DNA from: CAZYXZ01 sp964651395
GTDB taxonomy: Bacteria; Actinomycetota; Actinomycetes; BP-191
Assembly (NCBI GenBank): GCA_964651395.1
Contig: CAZYXZ010000022.1
Location: 1-38,650 of the forward strand
Direction: 5' to 3'
DNA length: 38,650 nt
The translations under genes were made by a program, and so were the position numbers. The notes under the pieces were generated by a model. The model saw nothing but the letters and a program-made list of their open reading frames with translations. It was not told where the DNA came from and did no database searches. Below are positions 14,417-23,576 of this stretch, one piece after another. The first letter of the stretch is position 1. Each line of letters opens with the position of its first letter.

Positions 14417-15979
14417 ATGCGACGGGTCGCGCTGGTCACCGCCGCGGTGCTCTGCGCCGTGGCGTCCGGTGGCGCGCGCGCAAGTCTCCCGGCCTCGCCC
14501 CAAGGCGCGCCCCTTGCGGTGCCGGCGCCGCCACCGCCGGCCGAGCGTCCCGTCCTCGTGAGCGACGACTGGCTCTCCGTCGTGAACTTCTATCGCGCCA
14601 CGGCGAGCGTCGTCCGCGTGAGCGCGAACGCGGCGTGGAACAACGGGGCCTACCTGCACTCCCGCTACATGGCGCTCAACAACGTGATCGGGCACAGCGA
14701 GACCCGCGGCAAGCCGTACTACACCGCCGAGGGCGACGCCGCGGCCCGCAACGGCAACGTCTTCCTCGGCTCCGGCCGGCCGTTCTCGGACCGCTACCTC
14801 GTCGAGGGCTGGATGACCGGCCCGTTCCACGCGATCGGCGTCGTGAACCCGTTCCTGCGGCAGACCGGGTACGGCGTCTACCGCGGCGAGCGCACGGCCG
14901 CGACGATGGACACCCTGCGCGGTCTGGTCGACCACGGCGTGCCGACCAGCGCGGTGGTGTGGCCGGGCAACGGGATGCAGGTGCCGCTCGACTCGTACAA
15001 CGGCTTCGAGTCGCCCAACCCGCTCTCGTTCTGTCCGGGCTACCCCACCGAGAGCGGGTTGCCGATCTTCGCGATGCTCCCGCGAGGTGTGCGGGTCACC
15101 GGCTCGTCGTTGACCAAGCGGGGTGTCGCGCTCCCACGGTGCTTCTTCGACGCGCGCTCGCGTGGCGACGCCTACGCCGCCCGGCTGCTGGACAGCCGCA
15201 ACGCGGTGGTCGTCGTCCCGCAGGCGCCGCTCGAGACGTACGTCCCGCACACGGTCACTTTGCAGACCACCAGCGGCCCGCTCACGTGGTCGTTCACCGT
15301 CGGCGAGGTGACGCCGCCACGAAACGTGCAGCTCGGCGGCGCGGTCCTCCAGTCCATGCAGNNNNNNNNNNNNNNNNNNCCGAGCTTCCCGGTCACCTGG
15401 AGTGCGACGGACGCGGAGTCGGGGATCGCGTCGTACGACGTCCGCTACCGCCAGGCGCCGCGTGGCGGGTCGCTCGGCGCGATGACGACGTGGCAGAACG
15501 GCGTGACCGCGACGGGCGCGACGTTCAGCGGGCAGACCGGCTCGACGTACTGCTTCAGCGCGCGCGCGACGGACAAGGCCGGCAACCGCTCGCCCTGGAC
15601 CGCAGAGCGCTGCACCGCGCTGCCGCTGGCCGCGACCGACCTCTCGCCCTCGCTGCTGCTCTGGCTGCCGCAGGCGAGTCCCGACTACTACGCCGGCACC
15701 GCGATGCTCTCGCTCACACCCGGCTCGACGCTGACGGTTGCGGCGAGCAACGTGCGGCGCATCGCCGTGCTGGTCAGCACCTGTCCGGGCTGCGGCACGC
15801 TCGACGTGGCCTTCCGTGGCAACAAGCTGGCGACCGTCGACCTCGACCGGCTGACCGCGCACCGCGTCGTGGTCGACGTCGGTCGCTTCGGGAACGCCTG
15901 GTCCGGCGACGTGGTCCTTACGGCCACGTCGGCCCTCGCCCAGGTGGTCGTCGAGGGGCTGGGTCTGGCCGCGGCCTGA
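14417..15979 (+). CDS. secreted CAP-domain protein with C-terminal beta domains
   Basis: The 520-residue protein starts with a Sec signal peptide (MRRVALVTAAVLCAVASGGA). The N-terminal domain has the CAP/SCP-PR1 pattern: VVNFYRATASV, then ALNNVIGHSE and FHAIGVVNPFLRQTGYGVYR. A fibronectin-III-like segment follows (PVTWSATDAESGIASYDVRY to STYCFSARATDKAGN). ATG 14417 is chosen because GGAGG lies 7 bases upstream. A run of 18 N (15362-15379) falls between the domains. The frame is open on both sides, so the gap length is compatible with an intact gene, but six residues are unknown. The stop codon touches operator 5. Role outside the cell unknown. Confidence 0.88.
   Translation: MRRVALVTAAVLCAVASGGARASLPASPQGAPLAVPAPPPPAERPVLVSDDWLSVVNFYRATASVVRVSANAAWNNGAYLHSRYMALNNVIGHSETRGKPYYTAEGDAAARNGNVFLGSGRPFSDRYLVEGWMTGPFHAIGVVNPFLRQTGYGVYRGERTAATMDTLRGLVDHGVPTSAVVWPGNGMQVPLDSYNGFESPNPLSFCPGYPTESGLPIFAMLPRGVRVTGSSLTKRGVALPRCFFDARSRGDAYAARLLDSRNAVVVVPQAPLETYVPHTVTLQTTSGPLTWSFTVGEVTPPRNVQLGGAVLQSMQXXXXXXPSFPVTWSATDAESGIASYDVRYRQAPRGGSLGAMTTWQNGVTATGATFSGQTGSTYCFSARATDKAGNRSPWTAERCTALPLAATDLSPSLLLWLPQASPDYYAGTAMLSLTPGSTLTVAASNVRRIAVLVSTCPGCGTLDVAFRGNKLATVDLDRLTAHRVVVDVGRFGNAWSGDVVLTATSALAQVVVEGLGLAAA
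15362..15379. other. assembly gap (18 N) inside a CDS
   Basis: Eighteen unknown bases interrupt the CAP-domain gene before its FN3-like domain. Because 18 is a multiple of three and the frame is preserved, the gene is probably intact, though a missing linker or repeat cannot be excluded. Confidence 0.99.
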
Positions 15980-16002
15980 TCCCTGACGTTTGCGTCAGGG
16001 AT
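15979..16002. promoter_or_regulatory. operator 5 of the CCTGAC-N6-GTCAGG set
   Basis: The core arms CCCTGAC and GTCAGGG (15981-16000) are separated by GTTTGC, and symmetry extends to 9-bp arms over 15979-16002. It is 24 bp before the FadE start at 16027 and begins at the last base of the CAP-gene stop codon. Confidence 0.8.
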
Positions 16003-16026
16003 GCCGGGACCGGCAGAGTGCGGCGC

Positions 16027-17115
16027 ATGGACTTCGACTTCTCGGCCGAGCAGAACGCGCTGCGTGAGGCGGTTCGCTCCACGCTCGAGCGGGAGGCCGG
16101 TGGCGACTTCGTCCAGCGCATGATCGACGACGAGCGCGGATTCACGGACGACATGTGGGCCGAGGTGGCCGAGCTCGGCTGGACCGGACTGCTCGTTCCG
16201 GAGGAGCAGGGTGGGCTCGGTCTCGGCCTCGTCGACATGGTCGTGGTGCTCGAGGAGATGGGGAAGCTGCCGCTGCCGGGACCGTTCCTCTCCTCCGCGG
16301 TCATCGCGACGTTGGCCGCCCGGCGCTTCGGCGCCGACGACCTGCTGGCCGATCTCGCCGCCGGCGCCAAGAGGGGCACGATCGCCGTCGACGAGATCGG
16401 CATCGCCGGAGATCCGCTCGACGGTCTCAGCACGACGGCGACCAAGAGCGGCGACGCCTGGTCGCTCGACGGCCTGAAGCCCGCCGTCCTCGACGGGCAC
16501 ACGGCCGACTGGGTCATCGTGGCGGCCGTCGCCGACGACGGGGTCGGCGCCTTCCTCGTCGAGGCACCGACGGGATCGGTGGTGCCCGGCCTGGATCCGA
16601 CCCGGAAGCTGGCCCGGTTGGAGCTCTCCGGGACGCCGGCCCGCCGGCTCGACGGCGGCGAGGCCGAGTGGCGGCGTGTTCTCGACGACGCCGCGGTCGC
16701 GCTGTGCGCGGAGCTGGTCGGCGCGTGCGACCGGTCCCTGGCGCTCGCGACGGACTACGCGAAGATCCGGGTCCAGTTCGGCCGGCCGATCGGCACCTTC
16801 CAGGCGATCAAGCACATCGCCGCCGACATGGTCGCCGCGACCACGTTGACCCGCGTCGGCACGCACTATGCCGCGTGGACGTCGGACACCGAGGCGGAGG
16901 ACCGCGAGGTGGCGACCGCCATGGCCAAGTCCTACGCCGCCGAGGCGGCCATCCACGTGACCGGCGACACGATCCAGATCCACGGCGGGGTGGGCTTCAC
17001 CTGGGCGTGCGACGCGCACCTGTTCTACAAGCGCGCGAAAGCCAACGACCTGATGCTCGGCCGGCAGGGCTGGCAGCGCGCGCGGGTCGCGGACCTCATC
17101 CTCGGAGCGGTGTGA
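16027..17115 (+). CDS. acyl-CoA dehydrogenase, small (beta-type) FadE
   Basis: The 362-residue ACAD has the N-terminal MDFDFSAEQNALREAVRS, a middle domain with GLGLVDMVVVLEEMGK, and the FAD-contact motif RVQFGRPIGTFQAIKH in the C-terminal half. The end reads IHGGVGFTWACDAHLFYKRA, where the normal catalytic Glu region is altered. This shorter type commonly pairs with a larger FadE to form an alpha2-beta2 enzyme, and 12582-13772 is a candidate partner. It heads a three-gene operon with two M16 peptidases (its stop overlaps the next start). Operator 5 controls it. Confidence 0.92.
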   Translation: MDFDFSAEQNALREAVRSTLEREAGGDFVQRMIDDERGFTDDMWAEVAELGWTGLLVPEEQGGLGLGLVDMVVVLEEMGKLPLPGPFLSSAVIATLAARRFGADDLLADLAAGAKRGTIAVDEIGIAGDPLDGLSTTATKSGDAWSLDGLKPAVLDGHTADWVIVAAVADDGVGAFLVEAPTGSVVPGLDPTRKLARLELSGTPARRLDGGEAEWRRVLDDAAVALCAELVGACDRSLALATDYAKIRVQFGRPIGTFQAIKHIAADMVAATTLTRVGTHYAAWTSDTEAEDREVATAMAKSYAAEAAIHVTGDTIQIHGGVGFTWACDAHLFYKRAKANDLMLGRQGWQRARVADLILGAV

Positions 17116-18386
17116 CGCAGTTCCCGGTCTCCCAGACCACGCTCGACAACGGCCTGCGCGTCGTCGTCTGCGAGGACCACAACGCGCCCGTGGCCGCCGT
17201 GAACATCTGGTACGGCGTCGGCTCGCGCCATGAACCCGCGGGCAAGACCGGCTTCGCGCACCTCTTCGAGCACATCATGTTCCAGGGGTCGCGCTCGGTG
17301 GCTGCGACGGAGCACTTCACCTACGTGCAGGCGGTCGGCGGGACGCTCAACGGCACAACGAGCTTCGACCGCACCAACTACTTCGAGACGGTGCCGAACC
17401 ACGCGCTCGAGCTCGTGTACTGGCTCGAGTCGGACCGCATGGGCACCCTGCTCGACGCCCTGACCCAGGAGAACCTCGACAACCAGCGTGACGTGGTGAA
17501 GAACGAGCGCCGGCAGTCCTACGACAACCAGCCCTACGGCACGTCGTGGGAGCACCTGTTCGCGATGGCCTTCCCGGCCGGCCACCCGTACCACCACCTG
17601 CCGATCGGCTCGATGGAGGACCTCGACGCGGCGTCGCTGGAGGACTGCCGCAACTTCTTCACGACGTACTACGCACCCGACAACGCGGTCCTCACCGTCG
17701 TCGGTGACGTCGTGACGGCGCAGGCCGTCGCGCAGGCTGACCGGTACTTCGGCGGCATCCCGCGCAGTGCGGGCGTGCCCCCGGCACCGGACGGGGCGAT
17801 CCGCCCCGCGACGGAGCCGGTGCTGCACACGCTGCGCGAGGACGTGCCGGCCGAGGCGGCCTACCTGGCGTTCCGCTGCCCGCCCGACGGCACTCCCGAC
17901 TGCGAGGCGCTGAGCCTGGCCATGCGCGTCTTGTCCGAGGGCGGGTCCAGCCGGCTGGTGTCGCGGCTGTCCCGACGCGACGAGCTCGCACTGGACGTCG
18001 AGGCCGGCGTGGAGCGCCTGGTCGGTGGCGTCTCGGTCGCCTACGTCGCCGCGCACGCGCGCACCGACGCCGCGCTCGACACCCTGCAGGCCGCCCTCGA
18101 CGAGGAGTTGGCGCTCCTGGTGCGCGACGGCGTCACTCTCGACGAGCTGGAGCGCGCCAAAGCGCAAGCCGAAAGGGCGTTCCTCGACGAGGTCACGACG
18201 GCGTCCGGGCTCGCGGACGAGCTGAGCCGCCAGGCGATGCTCTTCGGCGACCCGGACCGCGTGAACCGGACGCTGGACGACGTCGCCGCCGTGACGACCG
18301 ACGACGTCCAGCGGGTCGCGGCGGAGTGGCTGCAGCCGCAGAGCCGCGCGCTGCTCGAGTACCGGCTCGACGGAGAGTCCGCGTGA
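17112..18386 (+). CDS. M16 family zinc metallopeptidase, catalytic subunit
   Basis: The 424-residue protein has the inverted zinc motif HLFEH (His50, Glu53, His54) and the third ligand Glu132 in VVKNERRQ, in the expected spacing. The N-terminus (TLDNGLRVVVCEDHNAPVAA) is typical of M16 peptidases such as processing peptidases and PqqL-like proteins. No signal peptide is visible, so it is probably cytoplasmic. GTG 17112 overlaps the FadE stop by 4 nt (GTGA), and its end overlaps the next gene in the same way. With the following protein it should form a two-subunit clam-shell enzyme. Substrate unknown. Confidence 0.94.
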   Translation: MTQFPVSQTTLDNGLRVVVCEDHNAPVAAVNIWYGVGSRHEPAGKTGFAHLFEHIMFQGSRSVAATEHFTYVQAVGGTLNGTTSFDRTNYFETVPNHALELVYWLESDRMGTLLDALTQENLDNQRDVVKNERRQSYDNQPYGTSWEHLFAMAFPAGHPYHHLPIGSMEDLDAASLEDCRNFFTTYYAPDNAVLTVVGDVVTAQAVAQADRYFGGIPRSAGVPPAPDGAIRPATEPVLHTLREDVPAEAAYLAFRCPPDGTPDCEALSLAMRVLSEGGSSRLVSRLSRRDELALDVEAGVERLVGGVSVAYVAAHARTDAALDTLQAALDEELALLVRDGVTLDELERAKAQAERAFLDEVTTASGLADELSRQAMLFGDPDRVNRTLDDVAAVTTDDVQRVAAEWLQPQSRALLEYRLDGESA

Positions 18387-19732
18387 CCGGGTACGCCGTC
18401 CTGCCCCGTCCCGAGGTGGGGCGCGCCGGGGACTGGCGCTTCCCGGCGGTCACTCAGCTCACGCTCGGCAACGGCGTACGCGTCCTGCAGTGCCACGTCC
18501 CGGGCAAGCCGCTGGTCGCCGTCAGCGTCCTGGCCGACGCGCCGCTCGACGCGGAACCGCGCGGCCGTGAGGGCGTGGCGACGATCGCCGCCCGCACGCT
18601 CACCGAAGGTACCGAGCTGCGCGACGCGGAGGCCTTCGCCGAGGCGCTGGAGCGGCAGGGCGCCTCGCTGCACACCGACGCCGGCTACGGGGGCCTGGCC
18701 GCGGTCCTCCAGGTGCCCGGCTCGCGGCTGTCGACCGGGCTGGCCCTGCTCGCCGAGGCGGTCATCTCGCCGGCCTTCGCGGAGAGCGAGGTGGACCGCG
18801 CAGTCGCCGAGCGCCTGGACGAGATCACCCAGGACCTCGCCTCACCCGGCCGGCGCGCGGAGATCGAGCTCGCCGCCGCCCTCTACGCGCCGGGCAGCAG
18901 GCCGGCACAGCCGCGCGGCGGCGCCGAGCAGACCGTCGCCGGGCTTTCCCGAGCGGATGTGGCGTCGTTCTACGCCGGGTACGCCGACCCGCGCAGCGCC
19001 ACGGTGGTCATCGCCGGTGACCTACGGGAGCACGACGTCGAGGCGCTGCTCGAGGCGACCCTCGGCGGTTGGCCGTCGGTCGACGTCACGACCCACTCGG
19101 CGCAGGCCGCCGAGCGGCAGCCTGGCCGGCGCCTCGTCGTCGTCGACCGGCCCGATGCGGTGCAGACGCAGCTCGCGCTCGGCCGGCCGACGGTCACGCG
19201 CCAGTCGCCGGACTACCCCGCACTCGAGGTCGCGACGTACATCCTGGGCGGCACGCTGACCTCACGGATCGACTCGCTGCTCCGGGAGGAGAAGGGCTAC
19301 ACGTACGGGATCCGCGCCGTGCAGCGGCCGGAACGGACCCACGGCACGTTCGTCGTCTACGGCTCCGTCGACACGCCGTCCACCGTCCCCGCCGTCGCCG
19401 ACCTGCTGGGCGTCGTCGAGACCGCCGACCGCGACGGCCTCACCGACGACGAGCGCGAGAAGGCAGCCGACTACCTCGCCGGCGTCGCACCGCTGCGGTG
19501 GGAGACACCACGTGCCATCGCCGGCCACCTGACCGCGCTGGCCGGCGCCGGCATCGGGCCGGGATGGACCGACCACTACCTCGACGGCATCCGAGGCGCG
19601 ACCATCGAGGAGCTGGACGCAGCGCTCCGTGGCCACGTCGTCCTCGACGACCTCACGATCGTCGCCGTCGGCAGTGCGGAGTCGATCGTTCCCGCGTTGT
19701 CGCCGCTGGGCGACGTCACGGTCGTCAGCTGA
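18383..19732 (+). CDS. M16 family peptidase-like, non-catalytic subunit
   Basis: The 449-residue protein aligns with the M16 fold (LTLGNGVRVLQCHVPGKPLV near 26-45), but the zinc motif is lost: the HxxEH position reads GVATIAARTL. It keeps the Arg/Tyr-type substrate-binding segment of partner subunits (LTSRIDSLLREEKGYTYGI). This is the usual division of work in M16B heterodimers, where one chain is catalytic and the other binds substrate. GTG 18383 overlaps the previous stop (GTGA), which supports equal synthesis of both chains. It is the last gene of the operator 5 operon. Confidence 0.92.
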   Translation: MTGYAVLPRPEVGRAGDWRFPAVTQLTLGNGVRVLQCHVPGKPLVAVSVLADAPLDAEPRGREGVATIAARTLTEGTELRDAEAFAEALERQGASLHTDAGYGGLAAVLQVPGSRLSTGLALLAEAVISPAFAESEVDRAVAERLDEITQDLASPGRRAEIELAAALYAPGSRPAQPRGGAEQTVAGLSRADVASFYAGYADPRSATVVIAGDLREHDVEALLEATLGGWPSVDVTTHSAQAAERQPGRRLVVVDRPDAVQTQLALGRPTVTRQSPDYPALEVATYILGGTLTSRIDSLLREEKGYTYGIRAVQRPERTHGTFVVYGSVDTPSTVPAVADLLGVVETADRDGLTDDEREKAADYLAGVAPLRWETPRAIAGHLTALAGAGIGPGWTDHYLDGIRGATIEELDAALRGHVVLDDLTIVAVGSAESIVPALSPLGDVTVVS

Positions 19733-19739
19733 AGCGACG

Positions 19740-20174
19740 TCAGGGCAGGTTGGACAGCTTCACGGTCAGGGTGCCGCCGAGCGGCAGACCCGGGCAGTCC
19801 GGCGACACGGAGATCGCGAAGTCGTACGTGCCGCCGCCCTTGCTGGTCTTGGCGGCGCCCTTGTCGCATGCGTACTGGGCGGCGTCGTAGTCGTCGTTCT
19901 GCCAGTACTGGATGCCGACCGGCGTCCCCGACTGGTCCACCGCGGTGAAGGTCACGTACTTCTCGGTCTTCTTCGCCGCCACGGTCAGGCGGCCGGTCTC
20001 GGCGCAGCCGCCGCTGGTGAAGGACGCGTCCGCCGCGACGGAATGCGCGCCGCAGAACAGCGTGTAGTCGAGGGTGACGGTGCGGGTCACCTTCTTCGGC
20101 TTCGGCGCGGCGTGGCCGGCCGCCGGTGCGGTCGCGACGAGGACCGCCGCAGCCACCAGCAGGATGCGCTTCAC
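19740..20174 (-). CDS. small secreted protein of unknown function
   Basis: A 144-residue product with a clear signal peptide (MKRILLVAAAVLVATAPAAGHA, GTG start). The mature part is beta-rich with four Cys (LFCGAH, GGCAE, YACDK, PDCPG), enough for two disulfides. No family is recognised. Its start directly follows the VOC gene stop with no spacer, so it is cotranscribed with it. It converges on the M16 operon with a 7-bp gap and no visible terminator. Confidence 0.75.
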   Translation of the reverse strand: MKRILLVAAAVLVATAPAAGHAAPKPKKVTRTVTLDYTLFCGAHSVAADASFTSGGCAETGRLTVAAKKTEKYVTFTAVDQSGTPVGIQYWQNDDYDAAQYACDKGAAKTSKGGGTYDFAISVSPDCPGLPLGGTLTVKLSNLP

Positions 20175-20588
20175 CTAGGTCTCGCCCTTCGCGCGTTCGA
20201 CGCAGAACTCGTTGCCTTCGGGGTCACGCATGACGGTCCAGGTCTGACCCCAGTCGGAGACCTCAACGACGACGCTGGCGCCCAGTGACGTGAGGCGCTC
20301 CACCTCCTCGCGCATCGAGGTGGTCGGGCGTACGTCGAGATGCATCCGGTTCTTCACCGTCTTGCCCTCGGGCACGGCGAGGAAGAGCAGTCGCGGACCG
20401 CTGCGATCGGGAGCGAACAACGGCACGGCCGGGTCGTCCTCGGGGTCGTCGACGCCCTGCTCGCGCAGCCAGGCCAACTCCTTCTCGCCGTACTCCGGCA
20501 CCGGCCAGCCGAGCGCGGCCGCCCAGAACCGAGCGAGGGAGAGGGGCCTGTGGCAGTCGACCGTCACGCCGTGCAGCTGGAGGCCCAT
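20175..20588 (-). CDS. VOC (glyoxalase/bleomycin-resistance fold) family protein
   Basis: The 137-residue protein has the paired beta-alpha-beta-beta-beta modules of the VOC superfamily. These include LHGVTVDCHRPLSLARFWAA near the start, NRMHLDVRP in the middle, and VMRDPEGNEFCVE at the end. The His in MHLDV and the Glu in NEFCVE are at usual metal-ligand positions. The family covers lyases, dioxygenases, epimerases and drug-binding proteins, and I cannot choose among them. The ATG at 20588 is the first that gives a normal family start. It is probably in a minus-strand unit with 19740, 20609, 21095 and 22602. Confidence 0.85.
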   Translation of the reverse strand: MGLQLHGVTVDCHRPLSLARFWAAALGWPVPEYGEKELAWLREQGVDDPEDDPAVPLFAPDRSGPRLLFLAVPEGKTVKNRMHLDVRPTTSMREEVERLTSLGASVVVEVSDWGQTWTVMRDPEGNEFCVERAKGET

Positions 20589-20608
20589 GCCGGGATTATC
20601 GCGGTAGA

Positions 20609-21058
20609 TCAGGCGATGTCGGCGTCTTCCGCCTCGAGCTCGGCGAGTGCCTGGTCGAGATGGATCATCGAGACGGTCTGCTGCGGTCGCGTCGCCTCCT
20701 GGATGAACTCGGCCCACCACCGGCCCAGCTCGTCCGCTCCGGGCGCGAAGGCCCTCATCGCGGCGAGCATCGCGAGGGTGAGCGACCGGACCTGCTCCTC
20801 GGTCAGCAGCCGGTCGGGCGAGTCGTCGATGTGCGTCTCCGCCGCCAACATGTGGCGGTCCTCGGTCAGCAGCGCGCCCTCGCGCAGGTACCGCGAGAAG
20901 GCCTGCACGGTCAGCCGCGTCGCGCGCACCAGCTGGTCGGTGACGTCGGGGGGGAAGTTGTCCAGCTCGGGGACGACCTCGCGGAAGCCTGCGCGGGCAC
21001 GCGTGAGCAGCCGGTCGATGTCGGCGACCAGCGCGTTCGCGGCCTGAGCACGGTCCAT
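20609..21058 (-). CDS. hypothetical helical protein, RsbRD/PucR N-terminal-like
   Basis: A 149-residue all-helical protein without a signal peptide. The segment DNFPPDVTDQLVRATRLTVQ and the following FSRYLREGA resemble the N-terminal helical sensor domains found before RsbR- or PucR-type regulators, but no helix-turn-helix follows. The match is weak. ATG 21058 follows a G-rich ribosome-binding site (GGGGGTGG), though two GTG codons just upstream are in frame. It lies 36 bp downstream of the FadD gene. Confidence 0.65.
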   Translation of the reverse strand: MDRAQAANALVADIDRLLTRARAGFREVVPELDNFPPDVTDQLVRATRLTVQAFSRYLREGALLTEDRHMLAAETHIDDSPDRLLTEEQVRSLTLAMLAAMRAFAPGADELGRWWAEFIQEATRPQQTVSMIHLDQALAELEAEDADIA

Positions 21059-21094
21059 CACCACCCCCTTACCCGGTCTAACGCGCGAGGGGCC

Positions 21095-22570
21095 TCAGGG
21101 TCGCGTATCCACGAGGTCACGCTTGAGGACCTTGCCCGTGGCGTTGCGCGGGAGTGCGGGGAGGAAGCGCACGGCACGCGGCCGCTTGTAGTCGGCCAGC
21201 CGTTCGGCACAGTGAGCCAGCAGTTCCTCAGCGGTCAGCGTGGTGTCGTCGCGCAGGACGACGTACGCCGCGATGTCCTCGCCGAGGACGTCGTGCGGGA
21301 CTCCGACGACGGCGGCCTCGAGGACCGCGGGGTGCTCGTAGAGCACTGCCTCCACGTCGATCGCGTACACGTTGTAGCCGCCGCGGATGATCATGTCCTT
21401 CTTGCGCCCGACGATGTAGAGGTAGCCGTCGGCGTCCAGCCGGCCGAGGTCGCCGGAGTAGAGCCAGCCGTCCTGCCACAGCGCCGCCGTCGCGTCCGGG
21501 TCGCGGTAGTACTCGCGCGCCTTGCCGGCCGGCTGCACGACCACCTCGCCGACCTCGTCGACGTCGGCGTCGCTGCCGTCCTCCCGCAGGATGCGTACGC
21601 GGGTCGGCGGTATCGGCAGGCCGCAGGAGCCGGGGTGGTTGTCGAGCTCGCCCTTCGGCAGCACGAAGTACGCCGTCCCCGCCTCGGTCATCGAGTAGCT
21701 GTTGGAGATGCCGGCGTTGGGCATCGCCGCCTGCAACAGCTGCAGCGTCGACGGCGCGACCGGCGCGGAGCCGACCGACACCATGAACAGTGACGACAGG
21801 TCGGCCTGGGCGAAGCGCTCGTGCTTGGCCAGCAGCTCGGCCATCGCGGGGACGAGGAACGCGGCCATCGGCTTGTGCTCGTCGACCAGGTCGAGCCACG
21901 TGTCGGCGTCGAACTTCGGCAGGTACACCGTGCGCATGCCCATGCGCATCGGCTGGTAGACGAAGGTCAGCCCGGCGAAGGTGAACATCGGCGACGCGTG
22001 CAGCCACCGGCCGCCCGACCAGCTCGGTTCGGTGAGCACCTGCATCGCGGAGTTGCCGTGCCGGATCGCGACGCCTTTCGGCGTACCGGTGGTGCCCGAC
22101 GTGTAGAGGATCTCGGCGAGGTCGTCGAGGTCGGCGTCGACCTGGATGTCGCTGTCGTCGTCGTCCATCGCGTCGGGCATCTCGGACAGTGTGAGGACGG
22201 TGGGCACCGGCGGCGCCGCCGCGATCAGGTGGGCCAGCTCGTCGGAGACGATGACCGCCGCGGGCTCGCAGTGGGCGAGGATGCCGCCGATCTCCGACGG
22301 AGAGAGCCGCACGTTCACCGGGACGACCACCGCACCGGCCTTGTGCGCCGCCGTGTGCGCGATGACGAACTGGCTGCCGTCGTCGGGGCGGAGGACGAGC
22401 GCGACCCGGTCGCCCTTGCCCACGCCGCGGGCGATCAGCCCGCGCGCGAGGCGGGACGCCGCCGAGTCCCACTCGCGGAAGGTCAGGTCGTGGTGGCCGA
22501 CGACGGTGAAGCCGATCTCGTCGGGCACCAACGCGACCAGCCGGCGCAGCTGGTCGGGGATGACCGCCAT
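21095..22570 (-). CDS. acyl-CoA synthetase (AMP-binding), FadD-type
   Basis: The 491-residue ligase has the adenylate-forming motifs in order: YTSGTTGTPKG (P-loop), YSMTEAG, YSGDLG, GRKKDMIIRGGYNVY and the catalytic-Lys ending NATGKVLKR. It activates a carboxylic acid to its CoA thioester through an acyl-adenylate in the cytoplasm. Chain preference cannot be read from sequence. It is 31 bp downstream of the SDR at 22602, which is next to operator 6, so it is expected to be co-regulated. The length is normal for the family. Confidence 0.94.
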   Translation of the reverse strand: MAVIPDQLRRLVALVPDEIGFTVVGHHDLTFREWDSAASRLARGLIARGVGKGDRVALVLRPDDGSQFVIAHTAAHKAGAVVVPVNVRLSPSEIGGILAHCEPAAVIVSDELAHLIAAAPPVPTVLTLSEMPDAMDDDDSDIQVDADLDDLAEILYTSGTTGTPKGVAIRHGNSAMQVLTEPSWSGGRWLHASPMFTFAGLTFVYQPMRMGMRTVYLPKFDADTWLDLVDEHKPMAAFLVPAMAELLAKHERFAQADLSSLFMVSVGSAPVAPSTLQLLQAAMPNAGISNSYSMTEAGTAYFVLPKGELDNHPGSCGLPIPPTRVRILREDGSDADVDEVGEVVVQPAGKAREYYRDPDATAALWQDGWLYSGDLGRLDADGYLYIVGRKKDMIIRGGYNVYAIDVEAVLYEHPAVLEAAVVGVPHDVLGEDIAAYVVLRDDTTLTAEELLAHCAERLADYKRPRAVRFLPALPRNATGKVLKRDLVDTRP

Positions 22571-22601
22571 GTGCGCCGTCTCGGCTTTCGCGCTTTCGGG
22601 G

Positions 22602-23531
22602 CTAGTTGACCGGGGGGAGCGGGACGCCGAAGGGCGGGACGCCCGAGTCGCGCGTGGCGAAGAGCTCCTTCTTCTTCTCCGCGAGCTCCTCGACCGTGAA
22701 CGCCCGGGTGCCCTCGCCCTTGATGACGCCCGCGCCGCTCCAGCCGTTGGCGACCGTGACCTCGTCGCCCCAGATGATGAACACCTGGCCGGTGACGTCG
22801 GCGGCGTCCGGGGAGGCGAGCCATGCGACCAGCGGGGAGATGTTCTCCGGCGCCATCGGGTCGAAGCCGCCCTCCTCGGCCGGCTTGCCGAACTCGCCGA
22901 AGGTGCCCTCGGTCATGCGCGTACGGGCGCGCGGCGCGATCGCGTTGGAGGTGACGCCCATCTTCGCGCACTCACGGGCGAAGACGATCGAGAGCGCGGC
23001 GATGCCGGCCTTCGCTGCGGCGTAGTTGGCCTGGCCGGCGTTGCCGAAGAGCCCGGACTCGGACGCGGTGTTGATGATCCGCCCGTAGACCTCCTCGCCG
23101 GCCTTGCTCTTGCCGCGCCAGTACGAGATGGCGAAGTGCGCCGGGGCGAAGTGGCCCTTCAGGTGGACGTCGATGACCGAGTCCCAGTCGGACTCGCTCA
23201 TGTTGAAGGCCATCTTGTCGCGCAGGATGCCGGCGTTGTTCACGAGGATGTTGAGGTCGCCGAAGGTGTCGACGGCCTGCTTCACCAGGCCTTCGGCCCC
23301 GGCCCAGGACGAGCAGCTGTCGAAGTTCGCGACCGCCTTGCCGCCGGCCGCGGTGATCTCGTCGACCACGCTCTGGGCGGGGCGGTTGTCCGTGCCCTCG
23401 CCGTCCCACTCGCCGCCCGGGTCGTTGACGACGACGCTCGCGCCCTCGGCCGCGAAGAGCAGCGCGTGCGCGCGGCCGATACCGCGGCCTGCTCCGGTGA
23501 TGATCGCTACCTTGCCGTCGAGCGCGCCCAT
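22602..23531 (-). CDS. SDR, (3R)-hydroxyacyl-CoA dehydrogenase type (Hsd4A-like)
   Basis: The 309-residue SDR has TGAGRGIGRAHALLFAAEGA, the VVNDPGG strand, VNNAGILRDK, a WDSVIDVHLKGHF helix and the YGRIINTASESGLFGN segment with the Tyr/Lys pair in NYAAAK. These features are those of the dehydrogenase part of peroxisomal multifunctional enzyme type 2 and of mycobacterial Hsd4A, which oxidise 3-hydroxyacyl-CoA. ATG 23531 is chosen since GTAAGGGG lies upstream and the domain starts at once. It is divergent from the aldehyde dehydrogenase across operator 6, and FadD follows it. Confidence 0.92.
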   Translation of the reverse strand: MGALDGKVAIITGAGRGIGRAHALLFAAEGASVVVNDPGGEWDGEGTDNRPAQSVVDEITAAGGKAVANFDSCSSWAGAEGLVKQAVDTFGDLNILVNNAGILRDKMAFNMSESDWDSVIDVHLKGHFAPAHFAISYWRGKSKAGEEVYGRIINTASESGLFGNAGQANYAAAKAGIAALSIVFARECAKMGVTSNAIAPRARTRMTEGTFGEFGKPAEEGGFDPMAPENISPLVAWLASPDAADVTGQVFIIWGDEVTVANGWSGAGVIKGEGTRAFTVEELAEKKKELFATRDSGVPPFGVPLPPVN

Positions 23532-23576
23532 GCGGGATCCCCTTACGTTCTGCAGTGGAAGTGGTGGCACGATACA

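Noticed and set aside
19739..19745. Single GTCAGGG half-site between converging genes
   Set aside because: No matching left arm exists at the required distance and there is no promoter here.
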